A stretch of DNA of 64,000 nt from Haloarchaeobius amylolyticus (GTDB lineage Archaea > Halobacteriota > Halobacteria > Halobacteriales > Natrialbaceae), in assembly GCF_026616195.1 (NCBI RefSeq), contig NZ_JANHDH010000001.1, positions 2,232,001 through 2,296,000 on the forward strand, read 5' to 3'. The notes beneath the pieces were generated by a model. It was not told the DNA's origin. It saw only the letters and a program-made list of their open reading frames with translations, and did no database searches. Each line of letters begins with the position of its first letter. Positions within the stretch are counted from its first letter, which is position 1. Shown piece by piece: positions 41,512-49,004 of this stretch. The position numbers were made by a program, and so were the translations under genes.

Positions 41512-42353
41512 GCGGCACCACCCTCGCTGTCGCTCCCGGCGTCGCTACCGCCGCCGGTGCTGGCCTCCGCGCCGGCGACGTGTTCGGCGTCGGCGTCGTA
41601 GCCGCCGAGGTACGCCTCCTGGACCGCCTCGTCCTCGCGGACGGCCTCGGGCTCGCCGTCGGCGATGAGGCTGCCGCGATGCAACACGGCGATGCGGTCG
41701 GCGAGGTCCATCACCACGTCCATGTTGTGCTCGACGAGCAGCACCGAGTGGTCGCCCGCGATGTCCCGGATGAGGTCGACGATGTCGTCGACGCTCTCGG
41801 AGGAGACGCCGGCGGCCGGCTCGTCCAGCAGGAGCACGTCGGGGTCGCCCGCGAGGGCGATACCGAGCTCCAGCTGGCGCTTCTCGCCGTGGCTGAGGTT
41901 CTGTGCGACCGTCTCCGTCTTCCCGCCGAGGCCGACCCGGTCGAGGATGGCCTCGGCCTCCGCGACGAACTCGGGGAACGCGTCCACGTTGCGCCAGAAG
42001 CGCGCCGTGGCGTCGCTGTCGGCCTGGGCGGCCACGCGGACGTTCTCTAAGACCGTCGCGGTCGGGAAGACGTTCGTTATCTGGTACGAGCGGTGGAGCC
42101 CGACAGACGCGGTCTGGTGGGGCTCGAAGTCCGTGATGTCTCGCCAGTCGCCGTCGACGCGGAACTCGACGCGCCCCTCGGTGGGCGCGAGCGCCCCCGT
42201 GAGCAGGTTGAAGAACGTCGTCTTGCCGGCCCCGTTGGGACCGATGAGCGCACAGCACTCGTCGTCCGCGAGGCCGAAGTCCACGTCGTCGACCGCCGTC
42301 ACACCACCGAACCGTTTCGTCAGGCCGCTCGTCCTGAGCAGCTGTGCGGCCAT
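41508..42353 (-). CDS. livG: ABC transporter ATP-binding protein LivG
   Basis: A 281-residue ATPase with Walker A GPNGAGKTTFFNLLTG, signature LSHGEKRQLELGIAL, Walker B LLLDEPAAGVS and H-loop LVEHNMDVVMDL. The LSHGEKR and DEPAAG elements are typical of LivG. The tail (residues 245-281) is acidic and Ser/Gly-rich (GGSDAGSDSEGG). Four nt after livK and overlapping livF by 4 nt. Confidence 0.93.
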   Translation of the reverse strand: MAAQLLRTSGLTKRFGGVTAVDDVDFGLADDECCALIGPNGAGKTTFFNLLTGALAPTEGRVEFRVDGDWRDITDFEPHQTASVGLHRSYQITNVFPTATVLENVRVAAQADSDATARFWRNVDAFPEFVAEAEAILDRVGLGGKTETVAQNLSHGEKRQLELGIALAGDPDVLLLDEPAAGVSSESVDDIVDLIRDIAGDHSVLLVEHNMDVVMDLADRIAVLHRGSLIADGEPEAVREDEAVQEAYLGGYDADAEHVAGAEASTGGGSDAGSDSEGGAA

Positions 42354-42357
42354 CGGC

Positions 42358-43788
42358 CTACAGCGAGCACCCCATCTGGTCCGAGTCCGCGGGGATGGTG
42401 ACGTCGTCCGCGCTGAGACGGGCGACCGGGTCGCCCGGCATGATGGCGGCGCCCCAGTTGGACTTCCACTCGTCGCTGGTCGGCACCGGGTACGCGACCG
42501 TCATCTCGGAGCGGGCCTGGCCGTTGTACTCCTGGTAGGTGTACCCGTCGGGGCCCTTCGGGGTGTCTGCGACGGTCATGCCCTCGAGGGCGCCCCGGAT
42601 GTCGACACCCTCCGTCGAGCCCGACGCCTGCACGGCCTGGTGCAGCGAGGAGGCCGCGGTGAAGGTCCCCGAGGTGAACAGGTCGGGCACCTTCCCGTAG
42701 GCGCTGGTGTACATGTCGACGAAGGCGTTGTTGATCTCGTTGTCGTACTGGTTCCAGTGGTAGCGGGTGGTGAACGGCCCGACCTCGGCGTCGCGAATCT
42801 TCTGTGCCGAGAGCGGCTTGCCGAGGATGTTCTGGAGCACCGAGCCGACGACGGAGTTCGTGATCTCGGTCGCGAACCCACCGAAGACGCGCACGTCGTA
42901 GTTCGCCGCCGTGGTCATGAAGTTCGGCAGCGTCGCGACGGTGAACCCGCCGACGACAGCGTCTGCGCCGGAGTCGACGGCCGCCTGGAACAGCCCGTCG
43001 AACTCGGAGTAGCCCTGCGGGACGAACCGTTCGCCCGTGATGGTGATGCCGTTCGCCTCGAGGACGTTCCGGTAGTTGTTGACGACGGCCTTCCCGAAGG
43101 AGTAGTCCGCCCCCATGAGGAACACCTTCTCGATGTCGGTCTCCGTGGCGACGTAGGTCCCACCCGACCGGGCGTCCATCGCCGTGTTCTCGTTCGCGCG
43201 GAACACCTGGTTCGAGCAGGTGTTCTCGTTCGCGGTGATGTCCGCCGAGGCGGCGGGCCCCGCGATGAACGGGATGTCGACCGCCGGCGTCTTCACGACC
43301 GTCTCGATGACCCGGGTCGCAGAGGACGAGGAGGTACAGCCGAACAGCACGTCGACCTGCTCGTTCTGGACGAAGTCCGTCGCGATGGTCTGGGCCTTGT
43401 CGGCCGAGAAGCCGGTGTCCTTGAAGTGCAACTCCCAGGTCACGTCGCCGTCCTCGACGGTGCGGGTGCCTGTCTTCACGTCGGTCAGCGGGTCGGTGTC
43501 GGTGCGGTAGGCCAGCCCCGAGAGGAAGCCCCAGATGGACTGCATCCCGTAGTACTGGAGGTCGCCCGACATCGGCTGCATGATGCCGACCTTGACGGTC
43601 CCCGACGCGGAGACGTCGGCCTGTGTCGTCGTCTTCGTCGTCCCGTTGCCGCCACCGCCACCGTCGGTGGCTGTCGTGGTTTCGGTGTCCGTTCCGTTAC
43701 CGCCACTCGTACACCCGGCGAGGCCGCCGACCCCGAGTGCACCCAACGTTCCCAGCATTCGTCTTCGTGAGATGTCCACGCGCGACAT
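42358..43788 (-). CDS. livK: LivK-type substrate-binding lipoprotein
   Basis: A 476-residue periplasmic-binding-type protein, first gene of the liv operon. Signal SRRRMLGTLGALG is Tat-like and the lipobox GLAGC puts the anchor at Cys26, followed by a Thr/Gly-rich linker (ETTTATDGGGGG). The mature part begins VKVGIMQPMSGDLQYYG, standard for type I LivK binding proteins (KVGxMxPxSG). It is longer than bacterial LivK. Ligand-contacting motifs do not identify the substrate. A 14-bp near-palindrome (43828-43841) lies just above its TATA-like AT tract. Confidence 0.9.
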   Translation of the reverse strand: MSRVDISRRRMLGTLGALGVGGLAGCTSGGNGTDTETTTATDGGGGGNGTTKTTTQADVSASGTVKVGIMQPMSGDLQYYGMQSIWGFLSGLAYRTDTDPLTDVKTGTRTVEDGDVTWELHFKDTGFSADKAQTIATDFVQNEQVDVLFGCTSSSSATRVIETVVKTPAVDIPFIAGPAASADITANENTCSNQVFRANENTAMDARSGGTYVATETDIEKVFLMGADYSFGKAVVNNYRNVLEANGITITGERFVPQGYSEFDGLFQAAVDSGADAVVGGFTVATLPNFMTTAANYDVRVFGGFATEITNSVVGSVLQNILGKPLSAQKIRDAEVGPFTTRYHWNQYDNEINNAFVDMYTSAYGKVPDLFTSGTFTAASSLHQAVQASGSTEGVDIRGALEGMTVADTPKGPDGYTYQEYNGQARSEMTVAYPVPTSDEWKSNWGAAIMPGDPVARLSADDVTIPADSDQMGCSL

Positions 43789-43827
43789 GTTAAGGTCTAT
43801 CGGGGAATATTAGGCAATAATTACAAG

Positions 43828-43841
43828 GTTAACATATCAAC
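43828..43841. promoter_or_regulatory. Near-palindrome GTTGATATGTTAAC (minus strand) before livK
   Basis: On the minus strand it reads GTTGATATGTTAAC, identical over 14 bp to the sequence at 48404-48417 upstream of maoC. In both it precedes the TATA-like tract by 4-5 nt (here CTTG then TAATTATT), the place for an activator binding site or BRE-linked operator. It is 40-53 nt upstream of the livK start. Confidence 0.65.
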
Positions 43842-43877
43842 CTCTGCCGGAACCAGGCCGCAGTCGCGGGGTCGTCG

Positions 43878-44582
43878 CTACTCGTCGAGTTCGGAGAGCG
43901 CCTCCACGACGCGGTCGACCATCTTCTGCTGGCCGCGCCGGAGGTTCTTCGAGACGGCCGGCTTCGAGACGCCGAACTCGTCGGCGAGGTCACCCAATGT
44001 GGTCTCGCGCGGGCTCTCGAAGTAGCCCTCGCTGGCGGCCGTCTCCAGGGTCTTGCGCTCCACGTCTGAGAGGTCGCGACAGCCGTCGATGAGCGACATC
44101 GCGGCACCCGCGTTCCGGACGATGTCGTTCATCGAGGGCAGCGTCGTCGACTCGCGTTCGAGGACCTCGAACTCGTTGTGTTTCTCCAGTTCGGAGAGCG
44201 TCCCGTTCGCCCGCCCCTCGTCGTCGAACCCCACGTGCCACATCTCGCTGCCGTCTTCGATGTAGAACGGGCCGGTGATGTAGCCGTCGTTGCGGCGGAT
44301 GGTCGCCATCGCGTCGGTCTGGCCCATGACCGTCCGCAGGTGCGCGACGTTCTCGCGCTTCGCCAGCAGGTCGATGTCGTGCATCTGGTCGTGGTCCTGC
44401 AGCGTGTGCAGGCCGTTGTCGAGCGCCCCCCTGTCCGCTCCTTCGACGACCATCCGACACTCCAGCTCCTCCGCGACCGGGTTGAACTCCCAGTGTGCGG
44501 CCGCGAAGGCGACGTCGTGGTCCGCGGTGGTGTCGATGAACGGGCAGTCGTACTGCTCCATGTCCATCGAGAGGTCTATCAT
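43878..44582 (-). CDS. HTH-10 (bacterio-opsin-activator-type) transcriptional regulator
   Basis: A 234-residue regulator of the haloarchaeal Bat-like family. The C-terminal HTH-10 domain (about 175-234) has TLGDLADEFGVSKPAVSKNL followed by RRGQQKMVDRVVEALSE. The N-terminal half (MIDLSMDMEQYDCPFIDTT and the IEDGSEMWHVGFDD region) is the sensory portion of the group, with unknown ligand. It is immediately upstream of the liv operon on the same strand (89 nt before livK), so it is the prime candidate for controlling livKGFHM. A partial palindrome (AGTGT...ACACT) at 44586-44606 lies between its start and its TATA-like box. The in-frame ATG at residue 6 is an alternative start. Confidence 0.87.
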   Translation of the reverse strand: MIDLSMDMEQYDCPFIDTTADHDVAFAAAHWEFNPVAEELECRMVVEGADRGALDNGLHTLQDHDQMHDIDLLAKRENVAHLRTVMGQTDAMATIRRNDGYITGPFYIEDGSEMWHVGFDDEGRANGTLSELEKHNEFEVLERESTTLPSMNDIVRNAGAAMSLIDGCRDLSDVERKTLETAASEGYFESPRETTLGDLADEFGVSKPAVSKNLRRGQQKMVDRVVEALSELDE

Positions 44583-44685
44583 GATAGTGTGTGACTAGTA
44601 TACACTCAACGGACCGGTCGTTCATAAGGATTGTCTTCTTGGTACCTCCAGCGGGCTTACTACTTGCTATGGCATGCCTGCGAGC

Positions 44686-44693
44686 GTTTTTAC
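44686..44693 (+). promoter_or_regulatory. TATA-like box of the DUF429 gene
   Basis: GTTTTTAC centred 27 nt before the ATG at 44716; this start gives a leaderless message and argues against the in-frame ATG at 44674. Confidence 0.45.
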
Positions 44694-44715
44694 CGACGGG
44701 GACCAACCACGAGAT

Positions 44716-45474
44716 ATGAATTCGAGGCGGCAGTTCGTCGGTGTCGACGGGACCCCGGACGGCTGGGTCGCGGTACAGTACGGCGAGGACGGGTTCGCGG
44801 ACGTGGTCCGATACGACGAGATGGCCGCCCTGTGGGACGACAACGCGGGCGCGGAGACGATTCTCGTGGACGTGCCCATCGGGCTGGCGGCGGCTGCGGC
44901 GGCGCGAGAGCCCGAGCAGGAAGCCCGTCGTGTTCTCGAAGGGCGCACCGGAAGCGTGTTCAACGTCCCGATTCGCGAGGTCGTGGACGAGGAGGACTAC
45001 CACGAGGCCAACCGCCGGCAGAAGGACCGGATCGGCAAGGGCCTCATGCAACAGACGTTCAACATCACGCCGAAGATACGGGCGGTGGACGACCTGCTGA
45101 ACGGGGGTTCCGACGCGACACAGGAGACCATCCGCGAATCCCATCCCGAGGTCTGCTTCTGGGCGTTCAACGACGCGGAACCGATGCAGTTCTCGAAGAC
45201 GGGCCAGCCCGCGGCCGCCTTCTGGGAGCGCGTCGCGGTCCTCGAGACCGTCGACGACGACTTCACCGACGCCCTCGCGGCCGCCGGGAAGACGATCGCG
45301 GGCTGGGACGACCCCGAACTCTCCAACGACGACCTGCTCGACGCGTTCGTGCTGGCGCTGACGGCGACGGTCGGGACCGAGACGGGATACGAGACGCTCC
45401 CGGCAGAGCCCGAGACCGACGAGGAAGGGCTCCGGATGGAGATGGTGTACGCCGAACCGCCCTCACAGAACTGA
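44716..45474 (+). CDS. DUF429 family protein
   Basis: A 252-residue member of a family of predicted RNase-H-like fold nucleases. It opens MNSRRQFVGVDGTPDGW, with the acidic start GVDG, then ETILVDVPIGLAAAAAA (second acid D), and the C-terminal acid-plus-helix DDLLDAFVLALTA (third acid D), which is the three-acid pattern of the family. Around residues 80-130 are RRQKDRIGKGLMQQTFNI. Catalytic activity is unproven. The ATG at 44716 sits 27 nt after a TATA-like box. It is divergent from the HTH-10 regulator and precedes a small membrane protein by 32 nt. Confidence 0.85.
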   Translation: MNSRRQFVGVDGTPDGWVAVQYGEDGFADVVRYDEMAALWDDNAGAETILVDVPIGLAAAAAAREPEQEARRVLEGRTGSVFNVPIREVVDEEDYHEANRRQKDRIGKGLMQQTFNITPKIRAVDDLLNGGSDATQETIRESHPEVCFWAFNDAEPMQFSKTGQPAAAFWERVAVLETVDDDFTDALAAAGKTIAGWDDPELSNDDLLDAFVLALTATVGTETGYETLPAEPETDEEGLRMEMVYAEPPSQN

Positions 45475-45506
45475 CCTTTTTCACGTCCGGCGTCGAACCG
45501 CCGGCC

Positions 45507-45863
45507 ATGCAGTCACGAGCCAGAGCCGGCTACGGCGCGGTCCTCCTCGCGCTCGCCGTCCTCATGGCCGTCTTCGTCCCGGAGGCGCGTGGGGAGCTGG
45601 TCTCGGCGCTCGCCATCGGCCTGTTCGGCCTCGGCGGCGCACTGTTCCTCACAAGCGGTGTCGGTCCGGCAGGAATCGACCCGCACCTCCTCGCGGGTAC
45701 GGGACAGGCGAGCCTCGCAGCAGGCATCTTCGGGCTGTTCGTCGTCCCGGAGGTCGGCACCAGCCCCGACCTCGTCTTCGTGATTCTCGGGTCGGTCGTC
45801 CTCGTCGCCGGCGTGTGGCGTGCCGTCAGGCTCGTCCGGCACGAGGCCGACCCCGGCTTCTGA
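45507..45863 (+). CDS. Small membrane protein
   Basis: A 118-residue protein starting MQSRARAGYGAVLLALAVLM. Four helices are predicted (about 8-25, 30-49, 60-80, 87-106) with short loops; the C-terminus HEADPGF is polar. It starts 32 nt after the DUF429 gene, so likely in the same message, and ends 1 nt before the convergent acyl-CoA ligase gene. Function unknown. Confidence 0.7.
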   Translation: MQSRARAGYGAVLLALAVLMAVFVPEARGELVSALAIGLFGLGGALFLTSGVGPAGIDPHLLAGTGQASLAAGIFGLFVVPEVGTSPDLVFVILGSVVLVAGVWRAVRLVRHEADPGF

Positions 45864-45864
45864 C

Positions 45865-47430
45865 CTACTCGCCGCCGAACCGCTCCTTGACCGCCTCTCT
45901 ATCTATCTTCGACGGCCCCGAGGTCGGCATCTCGTCGACGAACGCGAGGTGTCGCGGGCGCTTGAACCGGGCCAGTTTGCCCTCCAGGAACTCCGTCAGT
46001 TCCTCCAGCGTGAGGCTCGCGTCGCCCTGCACGACGGCCTTCCCGACCTGCCCCCACTGGTCGTCGGGGACCGGGATGACGACCACCTCGTCGACCTTCT
46101 GGTGCTTCGCCACCACGTCCTCGACCTCGGCGGGGTAGACGTTCTCGCCGCCGGAGACGTACATGTTCTTCTTGCGTCCCTCGATGTAGACGTAGCCGTC
46201 CTCGTCGCGGCGGGCGAGGTCGCCGGTGCTGACCCACCCCTCGCCAAAGGTCTCGGCGGTCTCCTCGGGGGCGTGCCAGTACTCGTGGGCAGCGTGGGGA
46301 CTCGAGATCTCCAGTTCGCCGATGTCGCCCTCGGGCACTTCCGTACCCTCGTCGTCGACGATTCGTACGTCCACGTGCATCGCGGGGACGCCGACGCTGT
46401 CGGCCTTCTCGTGGGGCCAGCCGTCGGGCATCGCGAAGTTGTTCGGGCCGCACTCGGTGAGGCCGTAGCCCTGCGAGAGGTCCACGCCGCGGGACCACCA
46501 TTCCTCCATGACGGCCTCGCGGCAGGGGCCGCCGCCGGACTTGGCGAACCGGAGCGTCGAGAGGTCGGCGGTCTCCCAGCCGTCGGCCTGGGTCATCATC
46601 CGCAGGACGGCGGGGACCGCCACGAGGACGGTCGCGTCGCGTTCGTCCACGATTCTGAGGACCTCTTCGGGGTCGAACTCGCGGGCGATGACGACCTCCG
46701 CGCCGAGGTGGAAGCAGGGGACGGTGAGGACGTTCCAGCCGCCGGTGTGGAACATCGGGAACACCATCGGGGTGACGTCCTCGGGCCGGAGCCCCCACGC
46801 CGTGATGGTGTTGACGGAGTTCCAGGCGATGCTCCCGTGGGTGATGACGGTCTCCTTCGGCGTGCCCGTCGAGCCGCCGGTGTGCAGGAACAGGTGCGGG
46901 TCGTCCATCGCGACGTCGGCGGTCTCGACCGGCGAGTCGTCGTCGGGCAGCGCGGCCAGGAAGCCCGGGTACGAGGACTCCCCGAGGCCGAGTACCGGGC
47001 CGTCGTACTCACAGGCCTCGTGGGCCAGCGCCTCCGCGAGCAGGTCGTCGAAGGGACCCTCGACCACGACGAGGTCGGGGGCCACGTCGGCCAGCAACTC
47101 GGCGAGTTCCCGGCACGCGAGGCGGTGCGAGAGCGGCGCGAGCACGCCACCGGTCTTCCCCGTCGCGAAGAACAGGTCCACGAGTTCCGGCCGGTTGCGC
47201 GAGAGCGTGACGACGCGGCCGCCGGCCTCCCCGGTCTGCGTCTCCGGGCCGCTGGCGACGCCGTGCTCGCGGAGCAGGCGGGCGGTCCGGTTCGCGCGCC
47301 GGTCCAGGTCGGCGTAGGTGTACGCCTCGCCGGTGGTCGCGTCCCGCAGGCCGACCGCGTCGGGCGAGAGGCTGGCGCGGCGCTCGGACCACGCGCCGAC
47401 CCACTCGTAGGGGCGCTGGCTATGCCGCAT
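45865..47430 (-). CDS. AMP-dependent acyl-CoA synthetase/ligase
   Basis: A 521-residue enzyme of the ANL superfamily activating a carboxylic acid as an acyl-adenylate then CoA thioester. The P-loop-like motif FLHTGGSTGTPKE (residues about 163-175), YGLTECG, SGGGPCREAV, and the A8-region STGDLARRDEDGYVYIEGRKK with the final catalytic Lys in SGPSKIDREAV are all present. The acid pocket is not diagnostic for chain length. It overlaps the upstream alpha/beta hydrolase gene by 11 nt; the pair may first hydrolyse an ester or lactone, then activate the acid. Downstream of one of the GTTGATATGTTAAC-like sites. Confidence 0.92.
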   Translation of the reverse strand: MRHSQRPYEWVGAWSERRASLSPDAVGLRDATTGEAYTYADLDRRANRTARLLREHGVASGPETQTGEAGGRVVTLSRNRPELVDLFFATGKTGGVLAPLSHRLACRELAELLADVAPDLVVVEGPFDDLLAEALAHEACEYDGPVLGLGESSYPGFLAALPDDDSPVETADVAMDDPHLFLHTGGSTGTPKETVITHGSIAWNSVNTITAWGLRPEDVTPMVFPMFHTGGWNVLTVPCFHLGAEVVIAREFDPEEVLRIVDERDATVLVAVPAVLRMMTQADGWETADLSTLRFAKSGGGPCREAVMEEWWSRGVDLSQGYGLTECGPNNFAMPDGWPHEKADSVGVPAMHVDVRIVDDEGTEVPEGDIGELEISSPHAAHEYWHAPEETAETFGEGWVSTGDLARRDEDGYVYIEGRKKNMYVSGGENVYPAEVEDVVAKHQKVDEVVVIPVPDDQWGQVGKAVVQGDASLTLEELTEFLEGKLARFKRPRHLAFVDEMPTSGPSKIDREAVKERFGGE

Positions 47431-48247
47431 GACTCTCCACGTGCTCGCGGATGTCCGCGGTCACGGCGTCGGCCGACTCGATGAAGAACAGGTGCGAGCC
47501 GTGCTCGTACAGCTCCAGCGTGCTCTCGGGCAGGCGCTCGTGGAGCCGTCTCCCGTTCTCGACCGGGAGTACCCGGTCGGCGGTCCCGTGCAGCACCTTC
47601 GCCGGGATGGTGAGGTCCTCCAGCCACGGGGTGCTGTCGAAGGCGGCGACCGCGCCGGCCTGAGCGAGGCGAGCCTCGGGTGGCGCGTCGGAGCTCAGCC
47701 GCCAGTCGATGATCTCCTCGACGAGGTCGTCGTTGTCCTCCCAGAAGTCGTCGGACATCGCGGGCTGCATCTTGTACCGGAGGGCCTCGCGCTCGTCGTA
47801 CTCCGGCGGGACCTCGAACATCCGCTCCTGGGTCGACTCCGGCGTCGGGACCGACTCCTCGCCCCCGTGGGAGGTACACAGCAGGGTGAGGGTCTCGGCG
47901 CGGTCGTAGTCGCGGGCGTACTGCTGGGCCGTCATCCCGCCCATGCTCGCGCCCACGACGTGGGCCGACTCGACCCCCTCGGCGTCCAGCACGGCCTCGA
48001 GGTCGCTGGCGAACAGCTCGATGCTGTACCGGGGGTCCTCGCCCTCGTCGGCCGGTTCGGGCACGTCGGAGTCGCCGGTGCCCCGGTTGTCGAAGACGAT
48101 GGTCCGGTAGTCCTCGAGCCGTCGTCGCTGGAAGCGCCACATCCAGCGCCCGTAGCCGAGCCCCTCGCAGAAGGCGATGACGGGGGCGTCCGCTGGCCCG
48201 TCGACCTCGTAGGCGATGCGGACCCCGTCGTTTACCACGTGTTCCAT
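47420..48247 (-). CDS. Alpha/beta hydrolase (3-oxoadipate-enol-lactonase-like)
   Basis: A 275-residue hydrolase. The nucleophile elbow VVGASMGGMTAQQYA has Ser, the oxyanion part IAFCEGLGYGRWMW replaces HGxG, the Asp lies in PAKVLHGTADRVLP and the His in YEHGSHLFFIES. The order is that of PcaD-like enol-lactonases and esterases; substrate undetermined. First gene of a two-gene unit with the acyl-CoA ligase. It is divergent from the MaoC gene with the related motif TTTCACATGTTAAC (48285-48298) in between. Confidence 0.88.
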   Translation of the reverse strand: MEHVVNDGVRIAYEVDGPADAPVIAFCEGLGYGRWMWRFQRRRLEDYRTIVFDNRGTGDSDVPEPADEGEDPRYSIELFASDLEAVLDAEGVESAHVVGASMGGMTAQQYARDYDRAETLTLLCTSHGGEESVPTPESTQERMFEVPPEYDEREALRYKMQPAMSDDFWEDNDDLVEEIIDWRLSSDAPPEARLAQAGAVAAFDSTPWLEDLTIPAKVLHGTADRVLPVENGRRLHERLPESTLELYEHGSHLFFIESADAVTADIREHVESHAA

Positions 48248-48284
48248 GCCGGGGCCAACGACCGAGACGATAGAAAAGACCCCG

Positions 48285-48298
48285 TTTCACATGTTAAC
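48285..48298. promoter_or_regulatory. Related motif TTTCACATGTTAAC before the hydrolase operon
   Basis: Shares CATGTTAAC/TATGTTAAC and the overall dyad with the two exact copies at 43828-43841 and 48404-48417 but differs in the left half. It lies 38-51 nt upstream of the minus-strand start at 48247, placed like the livK copy relative to its gene. Confidence 0.4.
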
Positions 48299-48403
48299 CT
48301 CCCACGTCCCCCTCGCCGGGGGCGGCGACCCGCCTTCCCACCCCTCGATATCGAAGGAAGGCGCTGCCTAAATCCCGAAACTGTGGGACGATTCCCGTCA
48401 GGG

Positions 48404-48417
48404 GTTGATATGTTAAC
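48404..48417. promoter_or_regulatory. Near-palindrome GTTGATATGTTAAC before the MaoC gene
   Basis: GTTGATATGTTAAC at 48404-48417, 3 nt upstream of the TATA tract TAACTTATAG (48421-48430), matching the livK arrangement. Half sites GTTGATA/GTTAACA are related by the dyad. It lies 37-50 nt before the ATG at 48454. Confidence 0.65.
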
Positions 48418-48420
48418 GCA

Positions 48421-48430
48421 TAACTTATAG
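48421..48430 (+). promoter_or_regulatory. TATA box of the MaoC gene
   Basis: TAACTTATAG is centred 28 nt before ATG 48454, supporting that start (leaderless); the upstream in-frame ATG at 48433 would be too close. Confidence 0.5.
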
Positions 48431-48453
48431 CCATGCAGGGTAAGGCCCCGTGT

Positions 48454-48897
48454 ATGGCAGTAGCTACGGTGGGTGACTTGGCAACTGCGACGATGACAGT
48501 AGAGATCGAAGATATCGAGGCCTACGCGGCGCTCGTCGGCGACGAGAACCCGATCCACATGGAGCAGGCGTATGCGGAGGAGACGATGTTCGACGGACGC
48601 ATCGCCCACGGCATGCTCTCGGCGGGCGTCGTCAGCGCCGCGCTCGCGGACCTCCCCGGCGACGTGGTCTACCTCTCACAGGACCTCCAGTTCCAGGCGC
48701 CGGTCCAACCCGGCGACCGGGTCGAGGCCGTGGCCGAGGTCGTCGAGCACGTCGGCGACGACCGACTCCGGGTCCAGACGACGGTCGAGGTCGGCGAGAC
48801 GACGGTGCTCGGCGGCGAGGCGGTCGTCCTCTCGCTCCCCCACGAGGCCCCGGAGGCGAGCGGCGCAGAGTCGGAAGCGGAAGCCGGCGCGGACTGA
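48454..48897 (+). CDS. MaoC-like (R)-specific enoyl-CoA hydratase
   Basis: A 147-residue hot-dog-fold hydratase adding water to 2-enoyl-CoA. The catalytic segment IEAYAALVGDENPIHMEQAY includes the hydratase-2 motif (D-x-N-P-x-H), followed by GRIAHGMLSAGVVSAALAD. The rest of the fold (LQFQAPVQPGDRVEAVAEVVE) is normal. ATG at 48454 was chosen because the TATA box lies 28 nt upstream. It is probably the hydration step in an acid-degradation route with the ligase and hydrolase. An identical 14-bp motif links it to the liv operon. Confidence 0.92.
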   Translation: MAVATVGDLATATMTVEIEDIEAYAALVGDENPIHMEQAYAEETMFDGRIAHGMLSAGVVSAALADLPGDVVYLSQDLQFQAPVQPGDRVEAVAEVVEHVGDDRLRVQTTVEVGETTVLGGEAVVLSLPHEAPEASGAESEAEAGAD

Positions 48898-49004
48898 CCC
48901 ACGATACGGCAGCTGATTCTCTCCCCCCGGCCGGTGCGGTCGCGCGACACGACCAGCACCGGCGACCGTCGCGTTTATCCGCCCGCACCCGGAACTGACC
49001 GTCG

